64,000 nucleotides of DNA, taken from contig NZ_JAGGJX010000002.1 of assembly GCF_017873185.1 (NCBI RefSeq), positions 310,001-374,000 on the forward strand. The letters are read 5' to 3'. The notes beneath the pieces were generated by a model. That model was not told where the DNA came from and searched no databases. It saw only the letters and a program-made list of their open reading frames with translations. Positions 1-9,780 of the stretch are shown here, in pieces. The first letter of the stretch is position 1. Each line of letters starts with the position of its first letter. This DNA is from Metaclostridioides mangenotii (lineage in GTDB: Bacteria; Bacillota; Clostridia; Peptostreptococcales; Peptostreptococcaceae). The position numbers and the translations under genes were made by a program.

Positions 1-884
1 GTACAAATATTGATGGTGGAGTAAAAACGTACCTAGCTGTTAAAAGAGGTTTTGAATCTATAAAAAAACAAAGTGAGAAACATTTAGAGTCATCAACAAC
101 TAGTAAAGCAAGCGATGATACGATTAACAAAGATGAAATAGTTACGAATGTAACATTAGATGCGTGTGGTCTTCAGTGCCCTGGGCCTATAAGAAGAGTA
201 TTTGAGGAAATGAACAAGATGCAAGAAGGAGAGATCCTAGAAGTAAGAGCAAGTGATCCTGGATTTAGTAAAGATATAGAAGCTTGGTGTGAAAAAACTG
301 GAAATACATTGATTAAATCTGATTTCGATAAATCCAGAAAAGCATTTGTTGCCTATATTAGAAAAGGTAAAAATGCAGTTCTTAGTAAATCATGTAGCAT
401 TGAGCAGAGTGATAAAGATGGAGCTACTTTAGTTGTATTCAGTGGAGATTTAGATAAGGCTATAGCATCATTTATAATTGCGACAGGTGCAGCATCAATG
501 GGAAAAGAAGTTACTATGTTTTTCACATTTTGGGGTCTTAATATATTAAAAAGAAAAGATAAGCCGAATGTATCTAAAGATACTATGGAAAAGATGTTTG
601 ATGTCATGTTACCTTCTCATACAGGGAAGTTACCTCTTTCTCAAATGAATATGGGGGGAATGGGTCCTAAGATGATAAATCAAATTATGAAGAAGAATAA
701 TGTTGATGATTTAGATACCTTGATCAAAAATGCAATAGACATGGGAGTAAAGGTAGTTGCATGTGCTATGAGTATGGAACTTATGGGAATAAAAAAAGAG
801 GAGTTTATTGACGGGGTCGAAATTGGAGGAGTTGCATCATATTTAGGTGCGACTGAAGACTCTGGTCTAAACTTATTTATATAA
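1..884 (+). CDS. CoA-disulfide reductase-like protein, 3' part (rhodanese end, TusA and DsrE domains)
   Basis: This reading frame is open from the first bases of the window (codons begin at base 3), so the gene starts upstream and only its C-terminal part is present. Residues before base 120 look like the end of a rhodanese domain. They are followed by a TusA/SirA-like domain with the sulfur-carrier motif CGLQCPGP (near bases 170-190), and then a DsrE-like domain with the typical glycine- and methionine-rich stretch ATGAASMGKEVTMFFTFWGL. The order rhodanese-TusA-DsrE is the usual tail of large FAD-dependent CoA-disulfide reductase or polysulfide reductase-like proteins, which handle protein-bound sulfane sulfur in the cytoplasm. 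The reductase domains themselves lie outside the window, so the full activity is inferred. A Met at base 210 could be mistaken for a start, but it falls inside the TusA domain. Confidence 0.85.
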   Translation, partial: TNIDGGVKTYLAVKRGFESIKKQSEKHLESSTTSKASDDTINKDEIVTNVTLDACGLQCPGPIRRVFEEMNKMQEGEILEVRASDPGFSKDIEAWCEKTGNTLIKSDFDKSRKAFVAYIRKGKNAVLSKSCSIEQSDKDGATLVVFSGDLDKAIASFIIATGAASMGKEVTMFFTFWGLNILKRKDKPNVSKDTMEKMFDVMLPSHTGKLPLSQMNMGGMGPKMINQIMKKNNVDDLDTLIKNAIDMGVKVVACAMSMELMGIKKEEFIDGVEIGGVASYLGATEDSGLNLFI

Positions 885-981
885 AAGTATGTGATAAAGC
901 TACACTCTAATTCAATTGATTTAATACAATTCGTAATGTTAATATAAATCAATTATTATAATCTAAAAGGGAGATATATAA

Positions 982-1350
982 ATGACAAAACCATCAGAAT
1001 ATCATAAACAGGGATATACTTGTGCTGAAGCATTAATAAAGTCATATAATGAAGAGCATGAAACAGACATACCAGTATCGATAGGCAGTGGAATGGGAGT
1101 TGGAATGACTGTAGGTAGTATATGTGGGGCAGTTAACGCAGGGGTTGTTATTATAGGGTATTTAAAAGGTAGAAATGATAGACTTGATCAAAATGAAGCA
1201 AGAAATTACTCTCGAGAATTAATGAATAGGGTTAGAGATAAATACAACACAGAGATATGTGCTGATTTAAAAAGAAGTAAAATTGGATGTGATGAGATAA
1301 TTAATTTCACATATGATACATTAAATGAAATGTGTTGCCTGGAAAATTAA
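982..1350 (+). CDS. C_GCAxxG_C_C family protein
   Basis: This is a 122-residue protein with the family pattern visible in full: YTCAEA near the N-terminus, GSICGAVNAG in the middle, and two further cysteines (EICADL and IGCDEI), followed by a CC pair near the end. These small cysteine-rich proteins are thought to be redox-active or metal/cluster-binding, but no reaction is established. The start has a GGGAG ribosome site six bases upstream. It lies 97 bases after a sulfur-carrier gene and ahead of an intrinsic terminator, so the two are probably one transcript, which fits a sulfur or redox role. Confidence 0.8.
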   Translation: MTKPSEYHKQGYTCAEALIKSYNEEHETDIPVSIGSGMGVGMTVGSICGAVNAGVVIIGYLKGRNDRLDQNEARNYSRELMNRVRDKYNTEICADLKRSKIGCDEIINFTYDTLNEMCCLEN

Positions 1351-1383
1351 AAAGCCGAGTGTTTAAAGAAATAGGGAAAAAAG

Positions 1384-1423
1384 GAGCTGTCTCAAAATAA
1401 AAAAATTGAGGCAGTTCTTTTTT
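1384..1423 (+). terminator. Intrinsic terminator
   Basis: A 12-base stem (GAGCTGTCTCAA pairing with TTGAGGCAGTTC through two G-U pairs) is followed by six T. It ends the sulfur/redox gene pair. The stem sequence resembles the terminator at 62093, so this may be a dispersed terminator-type repeat. Confidence 0.8.
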
Positions 1424-2683
1424 AAAAAGAATATATAAAATGAGTTCTAAAGATTCTCAATATTAAATAATTTGGAATACTAAAAATCACGTTTTATATT
1501 CCGAAATAGATATTTGTTTTAAATTTAAAGTTGGCTACTTTGTAACTTTATTAATTCCTGCTACTATAATTACATATTTGGGTTAATAGTTTAGTCACAA
1601 TGTTAGACATGTGTTATAAGTAATCAGGGATATTATTATATAGATGTTGTCAATTTTCTTTTCAATAGTGCCTAAACATTAATAAATAATACATTTGATA
1701 ATACACTTGATAGTTGAATTATGATTACTTATTTTTATATATTTTAATTAGTAAATGAACGAGATGTAATTTTTTTGCATCTCTTTTTTTGTTGTATATA
1801 ATAGTGGAAATATAATATAATATTACATAAAAATTTTATTGTCGAATAATTATTACATTTTGTATATTTATATTGTATAAAAATTTGCAATGTGGTATCA
1901 TTTACAATGTTGGAATAATTATTATGGTGATTAAGATAAATATTTACTACATAAAAATTAATTTAAAAAAGTCGATAGATCTAGTAATGACAATGACTAG
2001 ATCATTTGCAAAATTGATAAAAAAAAAGCGAATATTTAAAAAAATCACTAAAAAGCAAAAGCTTTTAAATCTAGATTTGCGGAATTAGCAGTTTCAGTCT
2101 AAATAAAATAGATCAAGCTGTCTGTAAACTGATGAAATTATTATTTCACGCTGAAACTCAGTTTTAAAAAATCAAAGGATGGTTAAAGTTAAGGTAATGA
2201 CAACGTTTTAAAAATGTAAAATGACCTATATCTTAAACTTTCTGAAAAATGGGATACTTGCATGTAACTAGCAAATTATAACCATTGAAATTAAAACTTC
2301 GTTTTAAAAGTATTAAGAATAAATATAAAAATAAATAGGAAAACGTTGCTAATTAGCGACATATAAATTTGAAATTTTCAGATTAGTTGTGATTAAAGTG
2401 TGTGACGTTAAATATTATTTTAATGACGAAGTTTATGTTGATTGAAAAATCAGCAAAAATTTATAGCAAATCAATTTGTACAGTCTATAAATAAAACTTA
2501 AAATTAATTTATTTATATTGGATAAATTAACTATAAGTTTAAGTTCGAAGAAGAATTATGCAATTATTTTAATGATCATCTCGGATTGATTTGCAAATTG
2601 GCTAAATTTTTCTTTATATTAAAGAAGAAATAGCTAAATGTTCAAACAATATAAAAAAATTTATTTAAGAAAGGATTTTACTT
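1424..2683. other. Long AT-rich intergenic stretch with no convincing gene
   Basis: About 1.26 kb without a supported gene. It holds a second small terminator-like hairpin (1761-1790, GAGATG/CATCTC and seven T). A 71-codon frame at 1873-2088 is lysine/isoleucine-rich because of base composition and has no good ribosome site. A sequence at 2373-2387 (AATTTTCAGATTAGT) matches the CodY box at 12 of 15 positions and precedes a peptide transporter, a typical CodY target, but one imperfect match in AT-rich DNA is weak. A palindrome TTAAAACttcGTTTTAA lies near 2291. The length suggests decayed sequence or a long leader. Confidence 0.5.
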
Positions 2684-4042
2684 ATGAGCACACAAACAGT
2701 AAAGAAAAGGTTCCCGATAGGATTTTATTTCTGTGCAACAACATTTTCATTTGAAAGAGCAGCATACTATTCTGCAAAATTCCTAATCTATATCTTCTTA
2801 ACTACTGCAATAGTTAACGGTGGTCTTGGAATAGATAAGGGACAAGCGGCGATAATGCAAGCCAACCTTGTTGCATTTACTTACCTTGCACCAATATTTG
2901 GAGGATATATATCAGATAGATGGATAGGTGCTAGATACACCGTACCTGTAGGTATGTTTATCATGGGAGCTGGATATTATGTAGGTTCAATCGCTAGTTC
3001 AGTTTCAATGGTTAATATAATGATAATTCTTGTTTCAATTGGTACAGCATTCTTTAAAGGGAATGTATCAGCAGTAAATGGTCAACTTTTTGATGATCAA
3101 GATCAGCTAGATGCTGCATTCTCTATACAGTATTCATTTGTTAATATAGGATCTTTCATCGGAACTACAGCAGTTGGTATATTATACCTAAAGACATTTG
3201 CTAAAGCTGGAGTACTTGGATTTTCTCAATGTTTCTTCATAGCAGCAGTTCTATGTGTTATAGGTGGTTTATGGTTCATACTTGGATGGAGATTCCTTGG
3301 AGATGCTGGTAAGAGACCATTTAAAGAGGGAATAGTTGCTGAAAAAGTTGAAGATGCTCCTTCTGATGCTCCTCTTACAGGAATGGAGAAAAAAAGAATA
3401 TGGGCAATCATACTTGTATCTATATTCTCAGTAATATTCTGGTTATTCTGGTATTTAACTTACCTTGCAGTTTATGATTATGGAGCTGAGTTTGTAAACA
3501 TGTTTGTTGGAGGATTTGAAGTACCTCTTGCATGGTTTGACTCATTAAACGCACTAGTTTGTATAGTTCTAGGTCCAGTTCTTGCTGCATTATGGATAAA
3601 GCTTTCTAAAAGACCTCAAGGCGATATGAGTTTATTTAGGAAAACTGGTCTTGGATTAATATTCTTAGGACTTGCATTCTTAATGCTTGTTGGTGCTGAG
3701 ATCACTAGAGGAATTGGAGCAGCAGCAACAGCTAAAGCTAGTATAGTTTGGATAATATTCTTCGGTATATTACTAAGTTGTGGAGAAATGCTATTCTCAC
3801 CACTTGGAAACTCATTTGTAAGTAAGTTCGCTCCTAAGAAATACTTAGGTGTACTTATGGGAGTTTGGACATTCGCTACATTCTTAGCTGGATTAGGTTA
3901 CGGATATATATATAAATTTACTTTAAATTTCGATATGATTAAAGTATACACTGTTATACCTATAATACTATTTATAGCAGCTGCACTTTTATTCGTATTC
4001 GACAAGTCATTAAGTAAACTTGTTGTGGATGACGAAAACTAA
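2684..4042 (+). CDS. POT family di/tripeptide:proton symporter
   Basis: A 452-residue polytopic membrane protein. The N-terminal SFERAAYYS matches the ExxER-type proton-coupling motif of the POT/PTR2 family, and GGYISDRWIGARYTV is the family's first signature. The rest is hydrophobic and fits 12-14 membrane helices. Family members import di- and tripeptides with protons, a main nutrient source for amino-acid-fermenting anaerobes. The start follows AAGGA at a normal distance. The gene stands alone between a long AT-rich upstream region and its own terminator. Confidence 0.88.
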   Translation: MSTQTVKKRFPIGFYFCATTFSFERAAYYSAKFLIYIFLTTAIVNGGLGIDKGQAAIMQANLVAFTYLAPIFGGYISDRWIGARYTVPVGMFIMGAGYYVGSIASSVSMVNIMIILVSIGTAFFKGNVSAVNGQLFDDQDQLDAAFSIQYSFVNIGSFIGTTAVGILYLKTFAKAGVLGFSQCFFIAAVLCVIGGLWFILGWRFLGDAGKRPFKEGIVAEKVEDAPSDAPLTGMEKKRIWAIILVSIFSVIFWLFWYLTYLAVYDYGAEFVNMFVGGFEVPLAWFDSLNALVCIVLGPVLAALWIKLSKRPQGDMSLFRKTGLGLIFLGLAFLMLVGAEITRGIGAAATAKASIVWIIFFGILLSCGEMLFSPLGNSFVSKFAPKKYLGVLMGVWTFATFLAGLGYGYIYKFTLNFDMIKVYTVIPIILFIAAALLFVFDKSLSKLVVDDEN

Positions 4043-4060
4043 AAATATTAAATAAATTAC

Positions 4061-4095
4061 AAAATAGGTCTTAAATTTTTTAAGACCTATTTTTT
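4061..4095. terminator. Intrinsic terminator after the peptide transporter
   Basis: Near-perfect hairpin AAAATAGGTCTTAAA / TTTTTAAGACCTATTTT flanked by A and T runs. It can act on both strands. Confidence 0.85.
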
Positions 4096-4293
4096 AGTTT
4101 AAAGAAATCTAAAAAGTAAGATATTTACTTATAGTTAATTATGCAAAAATTTAAATTTTGTTTTTTTAGTTTTAAATTCTATATATTATAAATGTAGCGA
4201 TTAACTAAAGGTATTATAAATATAAATGTAGCTGATTAACATAAGACATAAAAAATATAAATCTAGGTTATAAACAAAAGACATTTTAAACAT

Positions 4294-5121
4294 CTAAATA
4301 AAAATTTCAGGCTCAGCTCTTCTTTCATACATATCCTCAAGCTCCTGCTTATGGTATAAATACCCTTCATCATTGTAATACCTAGCATTTTGCGGACATT
4401 TTTTTATACAAGCGCCGCATTTTATACAAATACCTGTAAACATTCTTATATCGTCAAAACTTATAGAATTCATCGGACAGACGGAAACACATAATTTGCA
4501 ATCATTGCAATTATCGTTTGTATGCGGTTTAACCTTTAAAATATTTATAGAATAACCATATCTATCTCTAGGTAGGTAGTATCCTCTATAAGGATAATCT
4601 GTACCTTTCACTGGTATTGGATCATCTAAATCATAGTAATTCAATGACTTGATCTTTTTCACAATCTTATTTGAGAAATCAACTGCAATTTCATAATCTT
4701 TACTGTCAGGTCTTCCTTTTGCAAGTATTCTTGAAAAAGAATGTTCTCCGATAAAAGCAGCAGCTCCTATAGTTTTAAAATTATCTTTAACCAAAATATC
4801 TCTAAGTTCTATAAGGGCGTCATCATAATCTCTATTTCCGTATACTGCAATTGGAACAGCAATTGCTCCATTTCCTTCAATAGTCGATAGAAAATTAAGA
4901 AGTACATTAGGAACTCTTCCAGCGTATACAGGAGTGCCAAATATAACGAGATCTTCTCTTTCGAAGTTTATTCTATTGATTCGCATTTTTGCTGGTGTAA
5001 AATCAATCGTTTCACATTTTATATCTAGAGAATTTGCTGCATTTTCAGCTATTGCAGAAACTATCTTTTCGGTTGTACCTGTTGCACTAAAATAAACTGT
5101 GTATATCCTTTTAACATCCAT
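4294..5121 (-). CDS. EFR1 family flavodoxin-ferredoxin protein
   Basis: A 275-residue protein in two parts. The N-terminal half is a flavodoxin fold with the FMN phosphate loop SATGTTEKI and FGTPVYAGRVP. The C-terminal part is a 2[4Fe-4S] ferredoxin with CNDCKLCVSVCP and CIKCGACIKKCP. This matches the EFR1 family of soluble electron carriers common in Clostridia. The redox partner is unknown. An AGGAGG site precedes the ATG. It is transcribed away from the methionine operon, with about 520 bases of divergent promoter region between them. Confidence 0.85.
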   Translation of the reverse strand: MDVKRIYTVYFSATGTTEKIVSAIAENAANSLDIKCETIDFTPAKMRINRINFEREDLVIFGTPVYAGRVPNVLLNFLSTIEGNGAIAVPIAVYGNRDYDDALIELRDILVKDNFKTIGAAAFIGEHSFSRILAKGRPDSKDYEIAVDFSNKIVKKIKSLNYYDLDDPIPVKGTDYPYRGYYLPRDRYGYSINILKVKPHTNDNCNDCKLCVSVCPMNSISFDDIRMFTGICIKCGACIKKCPQNARYYNDEGYLYHKQELEDMYERRAEPEIFI

Positions 5122-5645
5122 ATAGGCCTCCTAGAATTATAAATAAGATCAAATTCGATTATAGCGTTATTTAAATAACTATTTTGATGAGAGTATACCA
5201 TATATTGGTTTAGAATTCAGCGCTTTAAATTGCCTTTCGGTTGCTTCGTTATTTTTTGTACTATATTTTTAGATAGTATCAGAAGTAGATAAGATTTTCG
5301 ATGATTGGGAAATCATTTTCTGGACGCTTATTTTAAAATAGATTTATTTATTAATAAAAAATTTCTATATAAAAAAATTTAACAAATATTTTTTTATATT
5401 TTTATATAGTTATTATTGGTGGAATAAAAAAAGTTCTATGTTCTTAAAAAGCGACAAATTAATACAAGTATTGATATCACTTGCTTTGAAAAATATCGAT
5501 AATACATATTTATATTATAAAAAATATTAACAATATACGAATAGATTAAAGCTATAAAGCAAAGGAAATATATAGAAAATTACTATAATTAGTATCTTTT
5601 ATGATGTGATATTATTATATGGCAGTCATTTAAGGAGGATTTAAT
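5122..5645. promoter_or_regulatory. Divergent intergenic region upstream of metN
   Basis: About 520 AT-rich bases between the EFR1 gene and metN. No SAM riboswitch (S-box) signature and no T-box core is visible, although methionine transporters in Firmicutes often carry one. A partial palindrome CAAGTattgatatcACTTG near 5467 could be a protein operator; this is a guess from symmetry alone. Confidence 0.35.
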
Positions 5646-6608
5646 ATGATAAAAATTGCAGCCTTAAAAAAATCATATGATAAAGATGTAATTCTTGAAA
5701 ATATCAACCTTAACATAAAAAAGGGAGATATATATGGACTTGTTGGAGCGAGTGGAGCTGGTAAATCAACTCTGCTTAGATGTATAAATGGTTTGGTAGA
5801 TTACGATAGTGGAAGTCTTGTAGTCGATGGCGTTGATTTGAAGAAATTAAATAATGAAGAATTGATGGAGTTTAGAAAGAATATCGGAATGGTATTTCAG
5901 CAATTTTCGCTGTTAGAAAGATTAACGGTGTATGAAAATGTCGATCTTCCAATGAAGTGCTGTAAGTACAGCAAAGAGGATAGACAAAAGAAAGTTAATG
6001 AACTTTTAGACTTGGTCGGTTTGCTTGATAAAAAGGATAGCAGACCAGGAGAATTGAGCGGAGGTCAGAAACAAAGGGTAGCGATTGCCCGAGCTTTAAC
6101 TCTTGATCCTAAGATACTTTTATTTGATGAAGCTACATCAGCGCTTGATCCTAACACTGCAAATTCTATACTGCACTTGGTTCGTAAAATAAATGAAGAA
6201 TTTGGACTAACTGTTATTGTCGTAGCCCATCAAATGGAAGTCGTTAGAAAAGTATGCAATAAAATGGCGCTTCTAAAGGATGGTGAGCTTATTGCAGATG
6301 GTAAGGTAACGGATATATTTATGAATGAACCAAAAGAGCTTAGAGAGCTATTAGGTAAAGACAGCAAAGAAGTTCTTCCAGCTGATGGAGTGAACATAAA
6401 GATAGTAATCAAAAATCCAGAAGATAAGTATATTATTTCGGATATAACAAGAGATACAAATATCAGATGTAAAATTGTATGGGGAGGTATGGATAAGTAC
6501 AGAGATGAAGTCAATGGATCATTTATAATAAACTTGGCTTTGGAAGATATGACTATATTGAAGAAATACCTTGAAGATAAAGGAATACAATTTGATGAAG
6601 CAATATAG
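5646..6608 (+). CDS. metN: Methionine ABC transporter ATPase
   Basis: A 320-residue ATPase with Walker A GASGAGKST (residues 34-42), signature LSGGQKQRVAIARAL, Walker B ILLFDEATSALD and the switch histidine VVAHQ. About 80 extra C-terminal residues (from IKIVIKNPEDKYIISD) correspond to the NIL regulatory domain, which in MetN binds methionine and slows uptake. First gene of a metN-metQ-metI-DUF169 operon; AGGAGG lies seven bases before the start. The NIL domain separates it from other amino-acid ABC ATPases. Confidence 0.92.
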   Translation: MIKIAALKKSYDKDVILENINLNIKKGDIYGLVGASGAGKSTLLRCINGLVDYDSGSLVVDGVDLKKLNNEELMEFRKNIGMVFQQFSLLERLTVYENVDLPMKCCKYSKEDRQKKVNELLDLVGLLDKKDSRPGELSGGQKQRVAIARALTLDPKILLFDEATSALDPNTANSILHLVRKINEEFGLTVIVVAHQMEVVRKVCNKMALLKDGELIADGKVTDIFMNEPKELRELLGKDSKEVLPADGVNIKIVIKNPEDKYIISDITRDTNIRCKIVWGGMDKYRDEVNGSFIINLALEDMTILKKYLEDKGIQFDEAI

Positions 6609-6650
6609 AAGCACAAAATAAATTATCAAAAGAGATAGGAGCAAAATAAT

Positions 6651-7454
6651 ATGAAAAAAAGATTAAGTTTAGTTTTAACACTTGTACTTGCTTTAGCAGT
6701 AATGGTAACTGCAACAGCTTGTGGTAAAAAAGAAGAAGAGAAGATAACATTAGGTTCAATGAGTACAACAGAGCCAATAGTAGTAAAAATAAAAGAGCAC
6801 CTAAACAAAGAAGGATACAATGCAGAGACAGTTTTATTTGATGCAAATAATGCTGCAGCGATAGCCGCAAAAGATGGGGATTTATCTGGATTTGTTCACA
6901 ACCATAAACCTTGGATAGACACATTCAATAAAGAAAACAACTCTAAACTTACAGTAGTTGATCCACACTTAGCATACTATAGATTTGCGATGTATTCTTC
7001 GAAATATAAAAATATAAATGAATTTTCGGATAATATGACAATAGGTATAGCAAATGACCCGACAAATACTGAAAACTCTCTTAAATTCTTAGAAAATTTA
7101 GGGCTATTAAAACTAGGAGAGAAAAAAGGTGAGTTTTACACAATTTTAGATATCAAAGAAAATCCTAAAAATATTAAATTCTATGAAACTGATGTAGCAA
7201 CAATAGCTAGAAGTATCAACGATGCAGATGCAGTAATTTCACCAGCTATAAGAATACAACAAGCGGGATTAGATCCAAATAAGTTTATAGAGGAAGATAA
7301 GACTTCTAAAGATTTCCCAGTTGGTTTGACTGTTAATGAAGAAGACAAAGATAAAGATTGGGTTAAAGAAGCTCAGAAATATATTTCTACCGATGAATTT
7401 AGAACTTGGTTTGAAAAAGAGTACAACGGAACATTAGTACAATATAATAAGTAG
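6651..7454 (+). CDS. metQ: Methionine-binding lipoprotein
   Basis: A 267-residue NlpA/MetQ family substrate-binding protein. It has a Lys-Arg start, a hydrophobic segment and a lipobox-like VTATAC, so the mature protein is probably a lipoprotein on the outer face of the membrane. The mature part begins ITLGSMSTTEPIVVKIKEHL and includes the aromatic HNHKPWIDTFN and AMYSSKYKNINEF stretches typical of the family. It lies 42 bases after metN and delivers methionine to MetNI. Ligand stereochemistry cannot be read from the sequence. Confidence 0.88.
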   Translation: MKKRLSLVLTLVLALAVMVTATACGKKEEEKITLGSMSTTEPIVVKIKEHLNKEGYNAETVLFDANNAAAIAAKDGDLSGFVHNHKPWIDTFNKENNSKLTVVDPHLAYYRFAMYSSKYKNINEFSDNMTIGIANDPTNTENSLKFLENLGLLKLGEKKGEFYTILDIKENPKNIKFYETDVATIARSINDADAVISPAIRIQQAGLDPNKFIEEDKTSKDFPVGLTVNEEDKDKDWVKEAQKYISTDEFRTWFEKEYNGTLVQYNK

Positions 7455-7531
7455 ATTTCTTATTATTTTAAATAAGTAAGATAAATCTATTGGTAGACTT
7501 AGAAATATTGTGAGTGTTAGGAGTGGTAAAG

Positions 7532-8200
7532 TTGAGTAAAATGGAACTTTGGATGGATTATACAGAAAAGATAATTTTACCATCGGTTGGGGCTACTATA
7601 AGAATGACTTTGATATCTATGGTGCTAGCATGTATTTTTGGTTTCCTGTTATCAATAGTTTTAGTGCTTTACGGGCCAAATAATGGACTTAAACCTAGAC
7701 CAAAAGTGTACAAGATTCTAGATTTTATAATTAATATAATTAGGGCATTTCCAATAATAATTTTAATTGTAGCTATATCTCCGATTACAAAGATACTAGT
7801 TGGAACTACTATTGGAGAAAAAGCGGCAATTTTTCCACTGACAATAGCGGCAATTCCTTTTATAGCGAGGGTTATTGAAAACTGTCTTCTTGAAGTTGAC
7901 AAGCAGCTTATAGAAGTTGCAAAATCATTTGGGGCAAGTAATCTACAAATAATAGTGCATTACATGATTAAGGAATCACTGCCAGCAATTCTTTCGGGAA
8001 TTACTTTATGTACGATTAACTTCCTTACAGCAACCACATTAGCAGGTGCAGTAGGAGCTGGAGGACTGGGATCAGTGGCTCTGAATTATGGATACCAAAG
8101 TTTTAACAACTTCATTTTGTATTTTTCAGTGTTTATTATCTTGATTCTTGTGGAAGCGATTCAACTTACAGGGAATTTTGTTTATAAAAAATTAAAATAG
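7532..8200 (+). CDS. metI: Methionine ABC transporter permease
   Basis: A membrane protein of about 222 residues with five or so hydrophobic helices and the coupling motif EVAKSFGASNLQIIVHYMIKES, which contacts MetN. The end AGAVGAGGLGSVALNYGYQ is characteristic of MetI. I place the start at the TTG at 7532, because AGGAG at 7519-7523 sits eight bases before it; a GTG at 7514 in the same frame has no ribosome site. Third gene of the operon, followed eight bases later by the DUF169 gene. Confidence 0.88.
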   Translation: MSKMELWMDYTEKIILPSVGATIRMTLISMVLACIFGFLLSIVLVLYGPNNGLKPRPKVYKILDFIINIIRAFPIIILIVAISPITKILVGTTIGEKAAIFPLTIAAIPFIARVIENCLLEVDKQLIEVAKSFGASNLQIIVHYMIKESLPAILSGITLCTINFLTATTLAGAVGAGGLGSVALNYGYQSFNNFILYFSVFIILILVEAIQLTGNFVYKKLK

Positions 8201-8208
8201 GTGATGTT

Positions 8209-9015
8209 ATGAGTATAGAAGAGAGAACAAAATTATTATCATCGCTATTAGATTTAGAAAGAGCTCCTATAGGAGTAAAATTCTTAGTCAATGAAGATGA
8301 TTACAATAATTTTGAATGTGATGAAGTAAAAGGCAGAATGACATACTGCCTTATGGTAAAAAAAGCGATAACTTCAGGACAAATGATGAAAGCTACAATC
8401 AAGAATATAAATTGCCCTGGAGCAGCTAGAGCTTTAGGTTTGATGGAGATATCAGATGATTTCAAGTCGGGAGAATACGGAAGAAATCTAAAAATATACA
8501 AAAACTTACTGATAAGCAAAAAAGTAGCGAATGAGATAGTTTTCTGCAATCACAAGGTAAGAGGATTTGCAGTTGGTCCGCTATCTGAATTTAAAGATGA
8601 TCCAGATGTTGTACTTATGGTTGTAACTCCGTACAAAGCAATGAGAATTGTACAAGCTCACACATACAACAATGGAATTCACAATAACTTTACTATCTCA
8701 GGAAATCAGGCGTACTGCTCTGAGATGACAGCAGTTCCTTATGAAAAGAATACAATAAACTTATCGTTATTCTGCTCAGGAACTAGAGCTGTAGGAGGAT
8801 GGGGCGAAGGCGATATGGGAGTAGGTTTCCCATTCCATTTCCTAGAGAATATAATCGAAGGGGTAGTAGGTACTCTAAATGCTGTTGAACCTAACAGTAA
8901 GAAAGAAGTCATAAGCAAGAATCTTGAGGATAACGATGTTAATTCCGACGGGATAGATATTAGGCTAAATGAAAATTACTACAGAAATGTTTATACGTTA
9001 AAGAAGGACGAGTAG
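8209..9015 (+). CDS. DUF169 domain protein in the methionine operon
   Basis: A 268-residue soluble protein with hallmarks of the DUF169 family: APIGVKFL near the N-terminus, MTYCLMVKKA, NCPGAARALGL and GWGEGDMGVGFPFHF near the C-terminus. The function is unknown. Conserved cysteines (TYCLM, NCPGA, AYCSEM, LFCSG) suggest metal or cofactor binding, which is inference. It starts eight bases after metI, before a single strong terminator, so it is almost certainly co-transcribed with the transporter and may act on the imported substrate or sense it. Confidence 0.75.
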   Translation: MSIEERTKLLSSLLDLERAPIGVKFLVNEDDYNNFECDEVKGRMTYCLMVKKAITSGQMMKATIKNINCPGAARALGLMEISDDFKSGEYGRNLKIYKNLLISKKVANEIVFCNHKVRGFAVGPLSEFKDDPDVVLMVVTPYKAMRIVQAHTYNNGIHNNFTISGNQAYCSEMTAVPYEKNTINLSLFCSGTRAVGGWGEGDMGVGFPFHFLENIIEGVVGTLNAVEPNSKKEVISKNLEDNDVNSDGIDIRLNENYYRNVYTLKKDE

Positions 9016-9040
9016 TCATAGAGATATTTAATTATATAGT

Positions 9041-9082
9041 AAAGACCTAGAGAAAAGAAACTTTTTTTCTAGGTCTTTTTTC
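9041..9082 (+). terminator. Terminator of the metNQI-DUF169 operon
   Basis: AAAGACCTAG pairs with CTAGGTCTTT around an A-rich/T-rich inner stem and is followed by a T run. It closes the four-gene operon. Confidence 0.85.
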
Positions 9083-9184
9083 TCGAGTATAAAATTGGAC
9101 GAAAATAAATTCAAATATACTGTATTGATATGACTAGATGTGTTATTGTACTATAAATAAACAAAATATATTGGTGGTGAAATT

Positions 9185-9772
9185 ATGAAAATAGTGTGTT
9201 TAGGTGATAGTTTGACCTATGGTTATGGAGTAAAAAGATCTGAATCTTGGTGTAGAAAATTAGAAGAGAAATTAAATGCTACAATTCTAAACAAAGGAAT
9301 CAATGGAGATACTACATCAGGTATGCTTGCTCGTTTCGAAAGGGATGTATTAGCTGAAAAACCAGATGTACTGCTGTTTATAGGGGGTACAAACGATATT
9401 TTTCTCAGTGAAAATACAGATATAGCTAAAAATAATATAGCTGCAATAGTGCAACAATCATTGTCTGTGGGTATTTTACCTATAATAGGATGCCCGACTC
9501 CAATACATGAAGAGTTAGTTGAAGGAAAATGGAAGTTGTACATGGAAAATACTAATATAGTAGAGACGCTGAAACAATATCACGAGTGGTTGAACTTATA
9601 TTCTAATACTTATGATGTTAAGCTAATCGATTTTTATACGGAGTTTTATAGTGATAATATAATTCAAGACAAACTCAAGTACTATCTAGATGGGATACAT
9701 TTAACAGGAGAAGGCAACAGTTTAATTGCCGACATAATTTACAAAAAGCTTAGGGAATTTGATATATTATAA
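9185..9772 (+). CDS. SGNH/GDSL hydrolase
   Basis: A 195-residue protein with the SGNH blocks in order: GDSLTYG with the nucleophile Ser near residue 8, the glycine block NKGINGDTT, the Asn block FIGGTNDI, and the C-terminal DGIHLTGEG with the catalytic Asp and His. No signal peptide is seen, so it is probably a cytoplasmic esterase or acyl-hydrolase of the TesA-like group; the substrate is unknown. A GGTGGTG ribosome site precedes the ATG. It is monocistronic by spacing and lies upstream of the repeats before lipA. Confidence 0.85.
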   Translation: MKIVCLGDSLTYGYGVKRSESWCRKLEEKLNATILNKGINGDTTSGMLARFERDVLAEKPDVLLFIGGTNDIFLSENTDIAKNNIAAIVQQSLSVGILPIIGCPTPIHEELVEGKWKLYMENTNIVETLKQYHEWLNLYSNTYDVKLIDFYTEFYSDNIIQDKLKYYLDGIHLTGEGNSLIADIIYKKLREFDIL

Positions 9773-9780
9773 CATAAAGC

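Noticed and set aside
1873-2088. 71-codon Lys/Ile-rich frame
   Set aside because: No ribosome site, composition explained by A/T runs, no recognisable motif.
5400-5645. Possible SAM riboswitch before metN
   Set aside because: None of the conserved S-box blocks could be found.
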